Shown: positions 1-11,250, counted from the first letter of the stretch. The stretch is DNA of 64,000 bases from Pelodera strongyloides (GCA_036852015.1 JAANDG010000567.1:30549-94548), one strand, 5' to 3'. Numbers and translations: made by a program. The notes: generated by a model from the letters alone, not told the origin.

Positions 1-398
1 TTCTTTAAAGCGAAATACCAGTCGGTTTTTCTCTGCAAATAGTTCGTAGGTATCCGGAATTGAACCACGGTCACCCGCGCTCTCCGGCGCCAAAAGTCAC
101 TTCACTGCCACTGCGCTATGGAGGTACTTGATTTGAAATGCACCGGGTAGCTGATAAGAGCGAGTGCTATTTTGACACCAAATCTTGTCAAAATTTGAAA
201 ATGCCCATTGGTCTATAAACGGGCTGGCAATGTATGGGGCGTAGACCCCTAGGAATATTTTCAGTACAAAATTCAAATTTTGAGTAGTATTTTCTCTATT
301 TTCCACTTATTTGTTTTAATTCTTGTATTGTTTTTCATTAATAAAAGGATTTGGACTATTTCTGAACAAAAAACTCCAAACCGGGTGGTATTTCGCTT
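1..398. mobile_element. TTTAAAGCGAAA-type MITE (family A) carrying a tRNA-like insert
   Basis: Left end TTTAAAGCGAAATACC at 5-20 and right end GGTATTTCGCTTTAA near 383-398 form the terminal inverted repeats. The interior is longer than in other copies (normally about 175 bp) and includes a tRNA-like segment at 57-121, so a second element may have inserted. Confidence 0.55.
57..121 (-). repeat. tRNA-derived SINE-like head
   Basis: The minus strand has an A-box-like TAGCGCAGTGGCAGTG and a B-box GGTTCAATTCC spaced as in a tRNA promoter. No intact cloverleaf is obvious, so a SINE fragment is more likely than a functional tRNA. Confidence 0.45.
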
Positions 399-401
399 TA
401 A

Positions 402-1289
402 TGGTTCTAGTTATGGAAATTGACTTTTAGTGATTCTGATGCTTTTTGCTACTATTTCACTTGTTAATTATTTCACTTCACTGTTGTGATGTTTTCGTAT
501 ATTTTCGAGCAATTGTATTTTAGAGTTGATCTCCTGTATAATTAACTTCTTGCTCAATTTAAGGAACGTATCTCGAATTTTACTTATCTTGTGGTCTCAC
601 TTATGCGATTTTTTTAGATCATGTTATTTACTGTAGTAGAGCTATGCTATATTGACACGTGTGTGGCGTGAACTCGGTTTTGGTAATATACTAGCGGAAT
701 GGGTATGGTAGTGGTTTGTGGTATGTACATTATATGCTAATTTTGTGCTATTCTGGCAAGGAACCGTACAGAAGAATGTAGATTTCCATTGATATTGCAA
801 AGCCACCTGCTACCACTTTAATTGTAGAGATTAAAAAGTTGTGCTGTTAGCATAATACTAAGGTTGAGTTCACGTTCACTGTATATGAGTGTGGCATCAT
901 ATATGTTTTAGTTGCTAGTGCTCATTTATGTTTTTGGAAAATATTCTTGTAAATGTGCGCAATGTTTTATCTGTCTAGTTATCAGCATGATTACACACCA
1001 TCTTATAAATGGTGATTTTTTTGCACAATATTAATTGCTATCGTTTTATAGCTTTATTAAATGATTACTCGATTTTGTGCCAAGTAAAATAAGTAAATAT
1101 CGAAGGATTTGTTTGTGTTGTGCTGTTTACGCGTGCATGCCATGGGTGCGCGAATGCCAGGTGGCGTAGCCGCAAAGTTAGATGACGTAGCCAATGACGC
1201 GGAGTTTCATCTGCGTAATAGTCTAGAAGTTAGGTGTACGGTGTGATTGCGGTACTAAAGTATAAATTCACTAATATAATATGAAACAA
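402..1289. other. Intergenic, no recognised feature
   Basis: AT-rich sequence downstream of the GT43 gene. I see no coding exon, MITE end or RNA gene in it. The short stretch around 1125-1190 is more GC-rich but unassigned. Confidence 0.4.
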
Positions 1290-1295
1290 TTTATT
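1290..1295 (-). terminator. Poly(A) signal of the GT43 gene
   Basis: The minus strand reads AATAAA here, 127 bases past the stop codon. It is the first canonical signal downstream, so it is the likely 3' end of the glucuronyltransferase transcript. Confidence 0.5.
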
Positions 1296-1421
1296 AACAC
1301 TCCCTTTGAAAGACATCACACAACGTGAAATAATGTTTAAAAAAATCATTTGGGTGAAAAAACTCATGCCCACACGTCGTAGAGCTTGAAAATTTCTCTA
1401 GTCTTCTTACAAATAGATTCC

Positions 1422-4400
1422 TTAGTCAAACTTCTTATAATCTTTCGTGTCCACATTGGTTTTATGTTCGGAAGCCACTTCATTTGCTAGAATTGCACGC
1501 GTTTCTTCTTGAAGTTCCGTCTTCAACTTTTTATGTCCTGTCGTTGGTGTAGTGTGCAGTTTGGACCTATGGTGACCTGTTTTTGGTGTAGTTTGTGCTT
1601 TGTAGGCTTTACTATTTCGATCGTTAAATAGCTCATCAGCAGTAGATGGGTACTTTAAGTGCGTCCTGGCTCCATGCCCATGCCGAACCGCGGCTACCGT
1701 AGGCTTGGCCGTAGTGGTTGTAGTTTTGGAGTGGTTAGCCACAGTACGATGCGTTACGGTCCCAGCCGCCGTCCTACTGTAGTTACGGTGCTCGATCCAC
1801 TCTTTAGAATTAAGAGATTCCATGTCGTAGCCCCAGTTGGCCACGCCACGAGGCACCTGAATTAGGCGAAACTTGTTATGGGTTCTTTCTATCATGTTAG
1901 CATTTTTGCTTTATATGTATGTGAAGAATCGCTGATTGAAAACTAGATTGTGCGACGCATTTGTTCGTATAATAGGAAATAGGATGATAGAAAACGCACG
2001 AACTTTGAAAATAATGGGGAAATTCGAAGTCTGTAACTAAAGAAGTTACAACTTGATTTGATTACTAACCCGTTCTGTTGTTTTGACGTGCCAGACAAGA
2101 ACTTCCTTTGGTTCGTCCTCCCATCCAAATGCTTCTGCTTTCTCTTTTGGCACTCCGAGTTGCTTTAGTAGACATGTCTCCGGAACCTTACCCGGGCAGT
2201 CGCGACGCAGTCGGGGTCTAGATCAAATTAGTATTCGGTCTAGATTAATTTAGTATTGGTAAGCATCAGAGTAGTATCGATCTAGCTTTGACACGCTGTT
2301 GTTCTTTTTAAATCATCGATGGTTCGTTAATTAGCGACGCTATAAATTGGATACTGTAGTGCGACCACCTTACGGCAATTGTCATCAGTGGCCGTATGCA
2401 CGAACAGCGGGAACCGCCCAGGGTGGGAGAATTTGTCCTGTGTGCCACTGCTTCGTGTGATCCCTCTCTTTCTCTCACCTCCCACTGGGAGGCTGGGAGG
2501 TTCCCCACGCGTTCGTGCATACGGCCACAGGAGCTCTAAGCTCACTTACTGGACGAAGTCAATAACCAGTCAATATTACCGTTTCTCAAGTAAAAGTGAA
2601 AGTCCGATCGCGAAGCCGGCCATGTCGACGGCAAAATCACGACGTGGGGAATAGAACACATCCCATTTGGTGATAATTCCGTTGACAACGTGTGGAGCTT
2701 CGACCAGCGAATCGCCAACGAGACCTTCAAAGGATAATCTGCAGATTACTTATAGATATTACAATTAATATATTGAACCTCATCCACAGACTCTTGCACG
2801 GGGGTAGGATTCCCGAGGCATGGTGGGGCCGTACCGCAGTGATAGGTTGAACTACCGACGGGAGGTACCACAGCGGTAGGTTGACCTACCGACGGAGTTA
2901 GAGTCCGCAGTGACACCTCTTGGCGTCCTATTTCACTGCTCTACTAATGTTGTGCTTGTATCGGAGCTGAACACCGAATCGCCAAGAAGGAAAATAAGAA
3001 TATAGGTAAAATTGTAAGAATCTAATAATTAAAATGACCTACCTACTGCCCAAATTCCTATTCGTTTGACATTGCGAATGTATTTGTCGAAGACCCGATA
3101 ATCGTACGCATTATCATCATCCATGAAGTACACCTGTTAAATCATTAATGAAATTCGTGCGTCGAGAGCAAATTTTATCTGATCTAATCTGTTGAAGGTG
3201 CATAGACCTTGTTACGCATACACATACATATTTCGCGTAGTTCTTTGTCAATAACTTGAAAGTGGTTACTTTAGCCGGTATTTCCGACAGATTGTTAAAG
3301 TTACAAAACCGGTCACGTGGGCGAGCTGCAGCTAATTTTGGCGAGCGAGAACATCGCCGCTCACGTGCAAAATTCGCCCAGTGTCAAAGCATAATAACTC
3401 ACCACCGCATGATTAGAATGACCTTCGAAATGCTCTGTTATCCAATCGAGGGCCTTGTTTCTTTGGCACCATCCCTTTTCTGAAAGAATTACGAACAAGC
3501 TTATGAAAACCTCATTGGGTGATCTCACAGGATGAAGTTAAAGGGATATGGCACGCGGTATTGAAACGTAGGTTGAACAACCGCATTCCCATGTACTAAT
3601 ACCAAGAATCTAGCGTAGGTTTCATAAATCAGGTAACATGCCGCTTTGAAGACCTAACAAAAATCGCTTACTCGGCCATCCAAATTCAGTGGTTGCCGAC
3701 AAATAATGGTGTGGAATATTGCTGCGTTTTAGGAGTTTGGCTACCTGTAAAAATTATTGAACAGTATGGAATTTGTGCGCGCGAAAACGTGTGCAACCAC
3801 AGTTGGCGCCAATGTGGCACACATTGGAGTGCTCGGCTAGTGCGTCTCAAATGAGCCACAAATGTCACCGAGAAACTTTGGAATTCCATTATTGTTAGCA
3901 GGCGTGAGCCGCACACTGACGAAACTTGGCGTACAAGCCGCGTGACAACGGCCTGCAGCGTGCATTTGGCAACGTGGGGCATGAAAAATGCACGCGGAAT
4001 GGAAATGGCGTGCAACTTTCCCGCCGCCGATACTGCGCCGCTTGCACGCCAATTTTCTCGTTGCATCACTACCGCACCTTTTTTCGCGGCACCAGCGCAA
4101 AGTTGTTTATTTTAAAGTAAGTTTAAAGGGATGGGTTCACTACAAAATCACCTTGTTTTAATGCTTTAGTTTGATTGTACAAAGGAAAACTTAAACAAAG
4201 AACATAAAAAATATTCCTTGAATTATTCCCTAGGGAAGATATTAGGTAAAAAAGGTGAGTATTGATCGACCTTCCGATAAAGTTGTACGCAAGATAAACT
4301 AAGGAAGCTAAGAGATATGGCTGAAACACACTGTTTTTCATTGTTTTAGGTAAAATAAACGATGAAGACTACAGTTTATTTTGCTCAAAACAGTGTGTTT

Positions 4401-5823
4401 CAACCATATCTCTTAGCTTCTTTAGTTTATCTTGCAGTACAACTTTATCGGATGATCGATCAATACTCACCTTTTTTACCTAATATCTGCCCTAGGGAAT
4501 AATTCAAGGAATATTTTTTATGCTCTTTGTTTAAGTTTTCCTTTGTACAATCAAACTAAAGCATAAAAACAAGGTGATTTTGTAGTGAACCCATCCCTTT
4601 AATATTTCACAAAAAACACAACCAGTCTAACCTGCTTGGAAAGTTCGGCTCCGTCCTCTACCACCACCCAGAATATGTTATCCACGAACATTAACGTCTG
4701 CACTATTCTAAAAAAACGTTCACTTTCACTGATAGGACCCCGCGTGCACCGTAGGCGCTAAGAAAAAGTATGCGCAGTGATGGTATGGCGCACCACCTGT
4801 AGCCCATAGCGCACTTTTTGTCGAATGTGAAAGTGGGATCTCGGGAAAAGTGGGGCGGCAAGCGCACACAAGTTTGCCACAAGTGAGCCGCAGGGGCGCC
4901 ATATGTTAGTGACGAATTGTCTTAAAATTTACCTCAACATGTCAGCCATTCTTGTGATTCTCTTATATGTCGGCGTAATGATAATAATCAAAGGAGATTC
5001 AGCCTTCTTTGGAGAAATAGTGGCCTGGTCGAGTTTGCTGAATAAGTTTTACATAAAATGTTGGATATTCAACGAGGCACAAAGATTTCATATGTTAGTC
5101 AAAATCGTTAAAATATTATATGTAACTGAACTTGAAAAAATAAACTTAACTTGAAGACTTGAAAGAAGCATTAGCACTAAAATACATTTTCTTAGTCTCA
5201 CCTTGAAACATTGTACATTCCAACCGAGATCACTATCATAAAAACAAAGATAATTGGAAATTGTAATTGCCGCCAGTTTACTGTGCTTTTCTTCTTTTTA
5301 ACACGATGTGGACCAATTGGGGATAACGGAGTGCGAACGTCCTAAAATACATTAACTAAGACTTATTTCAAAGCGGTACGGTACGTGGTTTTGAAGCGTG
5401 TGCACAAAAGATGCACCGCTACGTGTTGTATGCAAATTTTTGTGCCTTTCAGGGCACTTTCGGCAGTGGAACACAATTGTTGGCATTTTTCACATAAAAC
5501 ATTGAAATGCAGTTGTCTAACTTAAAGATAAAGATAAAGAGTGCCGGGTTATATCAACCGAATTCGCTCCGGTTCATTTCTGAAGCCGGATATACTGGCC
5601 TTTACATTTCCCGGGTGCCAATTTTCTCGGGAAGTCGATTTATCTCCGCTGGTTTTACCCAGCTACTGACTTTTACACCTTTGGTGGGGTGGAGGGGTTG
5701 CGGGCCGGGATCGAACCGACGACCGGCGGCGTGGAGCAAGGCGCTTGCCACTTGTCTAACACACACAGTTTTATAATAAAACGGAACAACACTTACCGTT
5801 GAGTCTTCCTTGTCGGAAATCAT
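1422..5823 (-). CDS. GT43 beta-1,3-glucuronyltransferase (10 exons, 444 aa)
   Basis: Exons, high to low: 5823-5797, 5341-5202, 5037-4933, 4707-4632, 3744-3672, 3479-3403, 3133-3039, 2738-2580, 2217-2070, 1856-1422; every junction keeps phase and is GT..AG. The product should be a Golgi type II enzyme transferring glucuronic acid from UDP-GlcA to a terminal galactose. Visible: a cytosolic KKKK stretch (residues 24-27), membrane anchor about 37-54, the fold opening [10 protein letters not shown] (about 73-82), WVVVEDG (104-110), LSATTE before GWPKKGWCQRN, the metal/nucleotide motif [10 protein letters not shown] (D171-173), [19 protein letters not shown] with E264 at the usual catalytic-base position, and VLVWH near 290-294. 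Family members normally end just after VLVWH; this one continues for about 144 residues rich in Thr, His, Lys and Ala. Family assignment is firm. Whether it is the proteoglycan-linker enzyme (sqv-8-like) or a glct paralogue cannot be decided from the sequence. Confidence 0.93.
2386..2530. mobile_element. CAGTGGCCGTA-ended MITE (family E), copy 1
   Basis: Starts CAGTGGCCGTATGCACGAAC and ends GTGCATACGGCCACAG, an imperfect palindrome of about 145 bp. The arms repeat a GGGAGG..CTCCCA motif. It lies in the GT43 intron 2218-2579. The CAG..CTG-like ends are hAT-like, but no target duplication was confirmed. Confidence 0.7.
3545..3653. mobile_element. GCGGTATGGCACGTGG-type MITE (family D), degraded
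   Basis: GGCACGCGGTATTGAAACGT at the left and CATGCCGCTTTGA at the right resemble the inverted ends of family D, better preserved at 7708-7890. It lies in a GT43 intron. Confidence 0.4.
3913..4060. repeat. GC-rich inverted repeat (family P), copy 1
   Basis: ACTGACGAAACTTGGCGTAC at the left is matched by GCCGCTTGCACGCCAA at the right. A second copy is at 26013-26160 with the same ends, so this is a dispersed palindromic element. It lies in a GT43 intron. Confidence 0.55.
4122..4602. mobile_element. Long-hairpin MITE TTTAAAGGGATGGGTTCACTAC (family G)
   Basis: Two arms of about 225 bp (4122-4350 and 4372-4602) are near-perfect inverted copies. The ends are TTTAAAGGGATGGGTTCAC and its complement. 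It lies in GT43 intron 3745-4631, so the pre-mRNA would contain a long hairpin. Confidence 0.8.
4725..4890. repeat. Possible short inverted element in a GT43 intron
   Basis: TTCACTTTCACTGATAGGAC near the left edge has a partly inverted match in GTGAAAGTGGGATCTCGGG near 4828. The interior is GC-rich. No second copy was recognised. Confidence 0.25.
5369..5465. mobile_element. Family D MITE, left half
   Basis: CAAAGCGGTACGGTACGTGG followed by TTTTGAA and, further in, TATGCAAATTTTTGTGCC. These are the left end and the octamer-containing core of family D; the right half is missing or replaced by the adjoining SINE-like element. Confidence 0.5.
5500..5765 (-). repeat. tRNA-derived SINE, copy 1
   Basis: Its sequence is closely shared with 57240-57497, from GCCGGGTTATATCAACCGAA through CTTTGGTGGGG to the tRNA-like head. 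On the minus strand the head reads TTAGACAAGTGGCAAGCGCC, then the B-box GGTTCGATCCC. The opposite end is a simple AAAGATAAAGATAAAG tract, as at the 3' end of many SINEs. It lies in the first GT43 intron. Confidence 0.65.
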
Positions 5824-5995
5824 AATGCTTGTATATCAAGAGAAAATTATAGGATAAGTATAAGGGATAGAAAGCACTGAAGTGACTGAAGTGAATAGAA
5901 AAATGCTATTGTTGAGTTGTCTTCTTTATTGCATGATATAAATACACCTGAAAAAATTATGTGTAAAAATTTATAAAGGTTGATTAATATAAATA

Positions 5996-6141
5996 TAATG
6001 GGGTTTCCAAGTATCCCGAAAATCCTGTCAATACTACCGTATTTCTGCACGAAACCTGCATATATAATATGAAAAATTAAAAAAATATTCTCGTGTAGTT
6101 CCAAAATACTGTACTTTTCAGCGTACTTGGAAATCCCATAA
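5996..6141. mobile_element. GGGGTTTCCAAGTA-ended MITE (family B), copy 1
   Basis: Inverted ends ATGGGGTTTCCAAGTATCCC and GTACTTGGAAATCCCAT, about 145 bp. Shared core words (GTATTTCTGCACGAAACCTGC, TTTTCATATTAT) recur at 13062-13272 and 16139-16306. Confidence 0.65.
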
Positions 6142-6277
6142 TATAAAACAAGCACAGTGGAAAAATGGGGAAGGAAGTAAGCGACTAAGTGCAACACTCG
6201 TACAAATAGTGTACATAAATGAAGACTGATTGAATGTATTCAAAAGTGGAGATAAAACATTTCAGATAATACAGCAG

Positions 6278-6452
6278 TTAAAGAGAAATACCGGCCGGTT
6301 TTTGAAACGCATCGCAGACATCTGAATTCTTACATATTTATGCTAATTTGCTCGTCGATTTTTTATTCTAATTTATGTTCATTTGCATATACTGCATAAG
6401 AATGATGATGTACTCGATGCGTTTCAAAAACCGGCCGATGTTTCGCATTAAA
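6278..6452. mobile_element. Family A MITE
   Basis: Full-length palindromic copy: TTAAAGAGAAATACCGGCCG left, AACCGGCCGATGTTTCGCAT right. The right TTAAA is shared with the next element at 6448. Confidence 0.7.
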
Positions 6453-6902
6453 GGAAGGCAGTCACTTCAAATTCAAGTTTTTTATTTGATTTTTATTAGA
6501 TGCAAGAAGATTTATAAAACAATATGCAGCCAGTAAAAAGCCGCATAAAACGGACTCAGGGAGAGAAATCAATGAAAATGGGTTTTGGTAAATGACCGTC
6601 GCCGGTGCATATATGCAATTGTCAGGGGTACTTGGAGAGTGAACAGCCTGCAGTGTTACACCTGGCGCTTGGTTTATCACTGCAGGGTATTTATTATGAA
6701 ACTCTATACGGGCAATTACAAACTACGGTATACTAGTAAAACTCATACACAGGGATTTCTCTCCCTGAGTTCGTTTTGCCGTACTTTGGTGCTGGAATCT
6801 TCACATTTGTAGTGACTGCGATTGTAGTTTTCTTCACATTTTTGAATATTTAATGAAAAGCGAATAAAAAATACGAATTTGTAGTGACTGCGATCCTTTA
6901 AG
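6448..6902. mobile_element. TTTAAAGGATCGCAGTCACTAC-ended MITE (family K), copy 1
   Basis: Left end TTAAAGGAAGGCAGTCACTT, right end TTTGTAGTGACTGCGATCCT; the right end occurs twice (6812 and 6880). Same family as 33943-34382. Confidence 0.6.
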
Positions 6903-7316
6903 TGGCAGAAGTAAATGGTAAATAAAATAAATACGCTATAATAACCTCTCGAACAAACTAAAAGTATGATAACCCGAATCCCGGTGCAAAATTACAGTGT
7001 AGTATTTCACGATTACCGTGCTAACCCTAACCCTATCGCTGTAATCGTAAAATAAAATTTAGAGTATTATATGTAGCTGCGGCTATATATGATCTTTTTA
7101 CAATATAGATTATGAAACCCGTCATAGATTAACCGAATATGCATACCAACAAAAGACAGAAATCAATTAAAAGTCATGTGATATGGATATGCATATGAAT
7201 AACGTATTATCCCGTTTTCAATAATTTGGTTGGGGTCCCCCTGTATTACCATATAAAAAGAGCAATAATATAATATAGTACACATTTAGGTAAGCAGCAC
7301 AAAGTGTTTAAAGCGA

Positions 7317-7479
7317 AATGCTAGCCCCTTTGGAAAATTTGCAAATGCTAAGCAAATCCTATGTATCCTTTGCTAATTTTGTACGATCGTCCACGGCAAT
7401 CGTACAAAATTAGCATATGATACATAGGATTTGCTTATCATATGCAAATTTTCCAAAGGGGCTAGCATTTCGCTTTAAA
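7317..7479. mobile_element. Near-perfect palindromic MITE (family N)
   Basis: TTTAAAGCGAAATGCTAGCC at the left and GGCTAGCATTTCGCTTTAAA at the right. Arms of about 75 bp are almost identical, meeting near GTACGATCG..CAATCGTAC. The high arm identity suggests a young insertion. Confidence 0.75.
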
Positions 7480-7707
7480 GAAAAAAAAAGAAGAAAAAAA
7501 ACGAATTATACTTCAGATAACGCAACAATGATAGCAAAATATTGCAAAGACGCGAATAAATCCCATTTTTAAAACGTCTGGCCATGGATTTTTGGGGAAA
7601 TTTAATTTGGCGAGTTCGAGCAAAAAACATACCGCATTTGCGTGTGCGTTCTCAAAGCCCCAGACACTTACGCTTAGGCAAGATAGCCAGGTAAGTTTAT
7701 AACAATT

Positions 7708-7890
7708 CAAAGCGGTATGAAACATGGTTTTTAAACATATGCTAGACAGGATATTACGGTGTACTATATGCAAATTGCACTCTCTTTCTGTGTATCTCTG
7801 GCACAAAATAGAACATACTTGCATAGACTACGTGGGAATTCATTTGACCTGAAAACGTTCCAAAACCGCATGCCATATAGCTTTAATTTT
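7708..7890. mobile_element. Family D MITE, full length
   Basis: AAAGCGGTATGAAACATGG left and CCGCATGCCATATAGCTTTA right. The core contains TATATGCAAATTGCAC. It is a reference copy for the family. Confidence 0.6.
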
Positions 7891-8669
7891 TAAACTCGAA
7901 TATTACTTATTAAAGGGAATATGTATGCCCTTTTTGAAGTTAAGCTGTATTAATAGAATGTGTGTTCCTCATTAAGGAAACAACAACAAAAATTGTTAAA
8001 AGTTTCCCATTTAAAAGAAAATGATTTTCAAAGTTCACCTTTTCCATAGTAAACGCTTTGCTTGACCCCCTGGCTTACACGGCAGTGCTGATGGAGCAAA
8101 AATTTTTGCATATGTGTGCATACATCGGCATATAGCATGCAACAGCGACATATTTGCATGCGAATGAGAATATTCGAATTTACATATTCAGTCGCCTACT
8201 TAAATTCATGTCTGGTATGGAAACTCTAGTTTCGCAGTTGTTTTGCTCATTTTGAGTGCCTACATATTCCCTTTAAATAAAATCATGGTGATGGCAGAAT
8301 AAATAAGTGATAATAAGCCGAATAATAAGTGCATCCGGCTAGAAATACGGCAGAAAATCAATTTTTGGAAAAGTAAGTAATAGTGCAGAAATTTTGCAGA
8401 AAAGTCGTGAGAGTAATTTTCTCAGTAAGGCTGAATGGCCGCCATACTTTTTTTAATAAAAAAGAAATATAAGAAAAGTTGCACTCTTTGGTGATTCTCT
8501 GCAAGTGCAAATCTTGCAAAATAACATGGATAAAAAATCCTTTTTTTTTATGGTTAATATAATTTAGAGGTGTAATGCCCCGAAGCTGACAGTACCCTTT
8601 TAGCTATCGTAATCTATAAGTGTAGGTATTTCGACATCTGCCATAGACCAGAGCAACATTTTCAAAAGA

Positions 8670-8850
8670 TTAAAGCGAAATACCGCCGGTTTTTAAAACG
8701 CATCGTGGACAACTGAATTCTTACATAATTCCGGTAATTTGCTCGAATTTAGCTCGATTTTTTATTCTAATTTATGTTCATTTGCATACGCTTCACAGAA
8801 TGCTGGGCTACTCGATGTGTTTCAAAAACCGGCCGGTAATTCGCTTTAAA
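8670..8850. mobile_element. Family A MITE
   Basis: TTAAAGCGAAATACCGCCGG left, AACCGGCCGGTAATTCGCTT right. The core has ATTCTAATTTATGTTCATTT and TTTGCATACG. Confidence 0.75.
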
Positions 8851-9899
8851 CAATAAAATGAGAATTTTTCTATACTACTAACGAAACATTGCCTGTCAAT
8901 GTTTTTTTTGCAAAATAAAAATAATAAAATCACACCGCTTGAAGGTGTTCATTATCTACACATACCACATACGTTCTCCCTTAAAAAATGAACAAAACGC
9001 CTACTGCAGGTGATTAAATAAACACACATAATGTTTAGAACTGTTCGTATTTGTTTGACGCTTTTCATCGAGCCAGACGCCAGACTGAACACAAATATAC
9101 TAATTTTGTTATGTTATGTTAACAATAATGAAAGCTTGCTGAATCGTTTTTTTTCCTATAGTTTCCAAAAAAAGAGTTACCTTCCTACTTGGGATTTAAG
9201 GTGAACCACGTTTTTTGTCAGGTTTTTAGGAATAACGATAATTGCTTTTTAAGATTTACTGGCTGTTCGTGCGGCTCAACACAAGGTGAAATAAGCCGCA
9301 ATTATTCAAAAGTAATGATTGTATTAGAACTTTACCGCAGAGGGATTTCTGAGGTTGTTTTGCCTCTTAGTTGCCTAGGTGAGAATTTACAATTTCTTTT
9401 AAAAGTTTCTTAGGTAAAGATAGCTTCCTAGGTTGGGGTTTGTAAATGTGAAGTTTATTTTTATGTACAGAAAAGGTTCATTGATATGTGCGCAGCATGC
9501 AGCACTTATAATGCAGTCTGCGCAGGGCTTGTATTGGCATATTTATAATTTATTTCGAAAAAATTGAGTTCGAAAGTATTAACGACGATTTCAAAAAAGG
9601 CTAAAAAAAAAGAAAAAGAAATGTAATACCTCAACTCAACAATGCCAATGCATTTGTTACGTAGAACCTGTCAAGTACATACATATTTGGGCTGGGTACA
9701 CTTATAGTCAAGTTTGTTTGTTTTATTTGTGTTCCAACTCGCTACGTAACGCGCGGGAAACATAGCTTAATATGTTTAAAGCGATATAACGGCCGGTTTT
9801 TGAAGTTCAGACCTAGGCGAGAAATATTTTCGCATTCAATATAGAAAGGCCGAAATAGAACAATAGAAAAAGTTGAAGAGAAGAGATGAAAGGGAATTA

Positions 9900-10030
9900 G
9901 GAATTCAAGATGACGAGAATGAAAAAAAGTAAATGGAAAGGAGAGGGAGATAAGCTAGAGAGAGAGAAGCGAGAGAGAGAGAAGCCAGAGAGAGAGAGGG
10001 GAGAGAGAGAGAGAGGGAAAGAGAAAAAAA
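9900..10030 (+). repeat. Purine (GA) tract
   Basis: Almost uninterrupted purines with GAGAGA repeats. The open frame through it (61 codons) is a by-product of low complexity. Confidence 0.8.
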
Positions 10031-10225
10031 TGAAAAGAACTAGAAAGTTCACTTCCGTTCCTCCCCCCAAATCCATGAAAACAACAATGAATTAAAAAGT
10101 AGTTAGTCGCTAAAGAAAGGTTTGGGGATTTCTTCGGAAGCCATCAAGTTTTCAAAGTGGATTCAAGCTCCTAAAATTTAGGAAAAAATTGCTACCACCT
10201 TTCGTTTTATTCCAAAGCTCGAATG

Positions 10226-10708
10226 TTTAAAGGCATAGGTTCACCTCGAATTGCTCCTTTTTTTATAATTTATGTTGATAGTATGACCTATGACGGTCAA
10301 AATGCGAAAATTGCAGTAAATTTCCTTTGCTCCCCGTAGTAGGAGAGCTTGCTCAAAAAAGCTAAACTACCTCGAATCTATAAAACAATTGGAGTACCGC
10401 AGCCATGGTATGTGGGAAATAGGGCAGCCGGGCTGGAGGCGCTAGAAAATACAATGCCCTTTTATCATCCTCTGTCTATCACAACAATATCTGCACCTCC
10501 AGTCCTCCTGCGCTATTTCCCACATACCATGGCTGCGGTACCCCAATTGTTTTATAGATTCGAGGTAGTTTAGCTTTTTTGAGCAAGCTCTCCTACTACG
10601 GGGAGCAAAGGAAATTTACTGCAATTTTCGCATTTTGACCGTCATAGGTCATACTATCAACATAAATTATAAAAAAGGTGCAATTCGAGGTGAACCTATC
10701 CCTTTAAA
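10226..10708. mobile_element. Long-hairpin MITE TTTAAAGGCATAGGTTCACCTC (family F), copy 1
   Basis: Arms of about 235 bp (10226-10475 and 10490-10708) are inverted copies. The core words CTCCCCGTAGTAGGAGAGCT and TTGAGCAAGCTCTCCTACTA mark each arm. The final TTTAAA at 10703-10708 is shared with the next family A copy. Confidence 0.8.
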
Positions 10709-10869
10709 GCGAATTTTTGAAACACATCGAGTACACCAGCATTCTTATGCAGCTGTAAATGAACATGATTACATGATTCGAATAAAAAACCGAGCTGAAT
10801 TCGTAACTTAGCATAAGCACTCAGTTGTCCACGATGTGTTTCAAAAACAGGCCGGTATTTCGCTTTAAA
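10703..10869. mobile_element. Family A MITE abutting family F
   Basis: TTTAAAGCGAATTTTTGAAA left, truncated inside the first arm, and AACAGGCCGGTATTTCGCTT right. Confidence 0.65.
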
Positions 10870-11084
10870 ATAATATGTATTTAGTGAACGAACACATATT
10901 TTAATGGATAGCTTGTGAAGAACATAGAGGAAAATGTGATGTGAGAAATTACAGGTTTGAAGATAATTAGTACTTCTAAAGTGTTATCTAAAATGCATCC
11001 GTACACATCATATAATCATAGTTGCTTCGTAATTTGAGTGCATATAGAATTACATCTTTTTACAGTTTAACTACGGCTGCGGTA

Positions 11085-11250
11085 TGCCAGTTGTTTTATA
11101 AAGTCGAGGTAGCTTAGCTTTTGAGCTTGATCCTGGCTCGAGGTGCAAAGGAAATTTACTGCAATTTTCGTATTTTGACCGTCATAGGTCATACTATCAA
11201 TAGAAATTATAAAAAAAGGTGCAATTCGAGGTGAACCTGTCCCTTTAAAT
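11085..11250. mobile_element. Family F MITE, right half only
   Basis: GGTGCAATTCGAGGTGAACC and GACCGTCATAGGTCATACTA match the right arm at 10600-10708; no left arm adjoins it. Confidence 0.6.

Noticed and set aside
1659..1865. Plus-strand 68-codon open frame
   Set aside because: Antisense shadow of the last GT43 exon.
3686..4120. Overlapping frames of up to 127 codons
   Set aside because: They run through a GT43 intron and the GC-rich family P repeat. Only 3672-3744 is exonic, in its own phase.
9189..9413. 74-codon plus-strand open frame in the divergent intergenic region
   Set aside because: No acceptor or donor in phase and no recognisable protein features.
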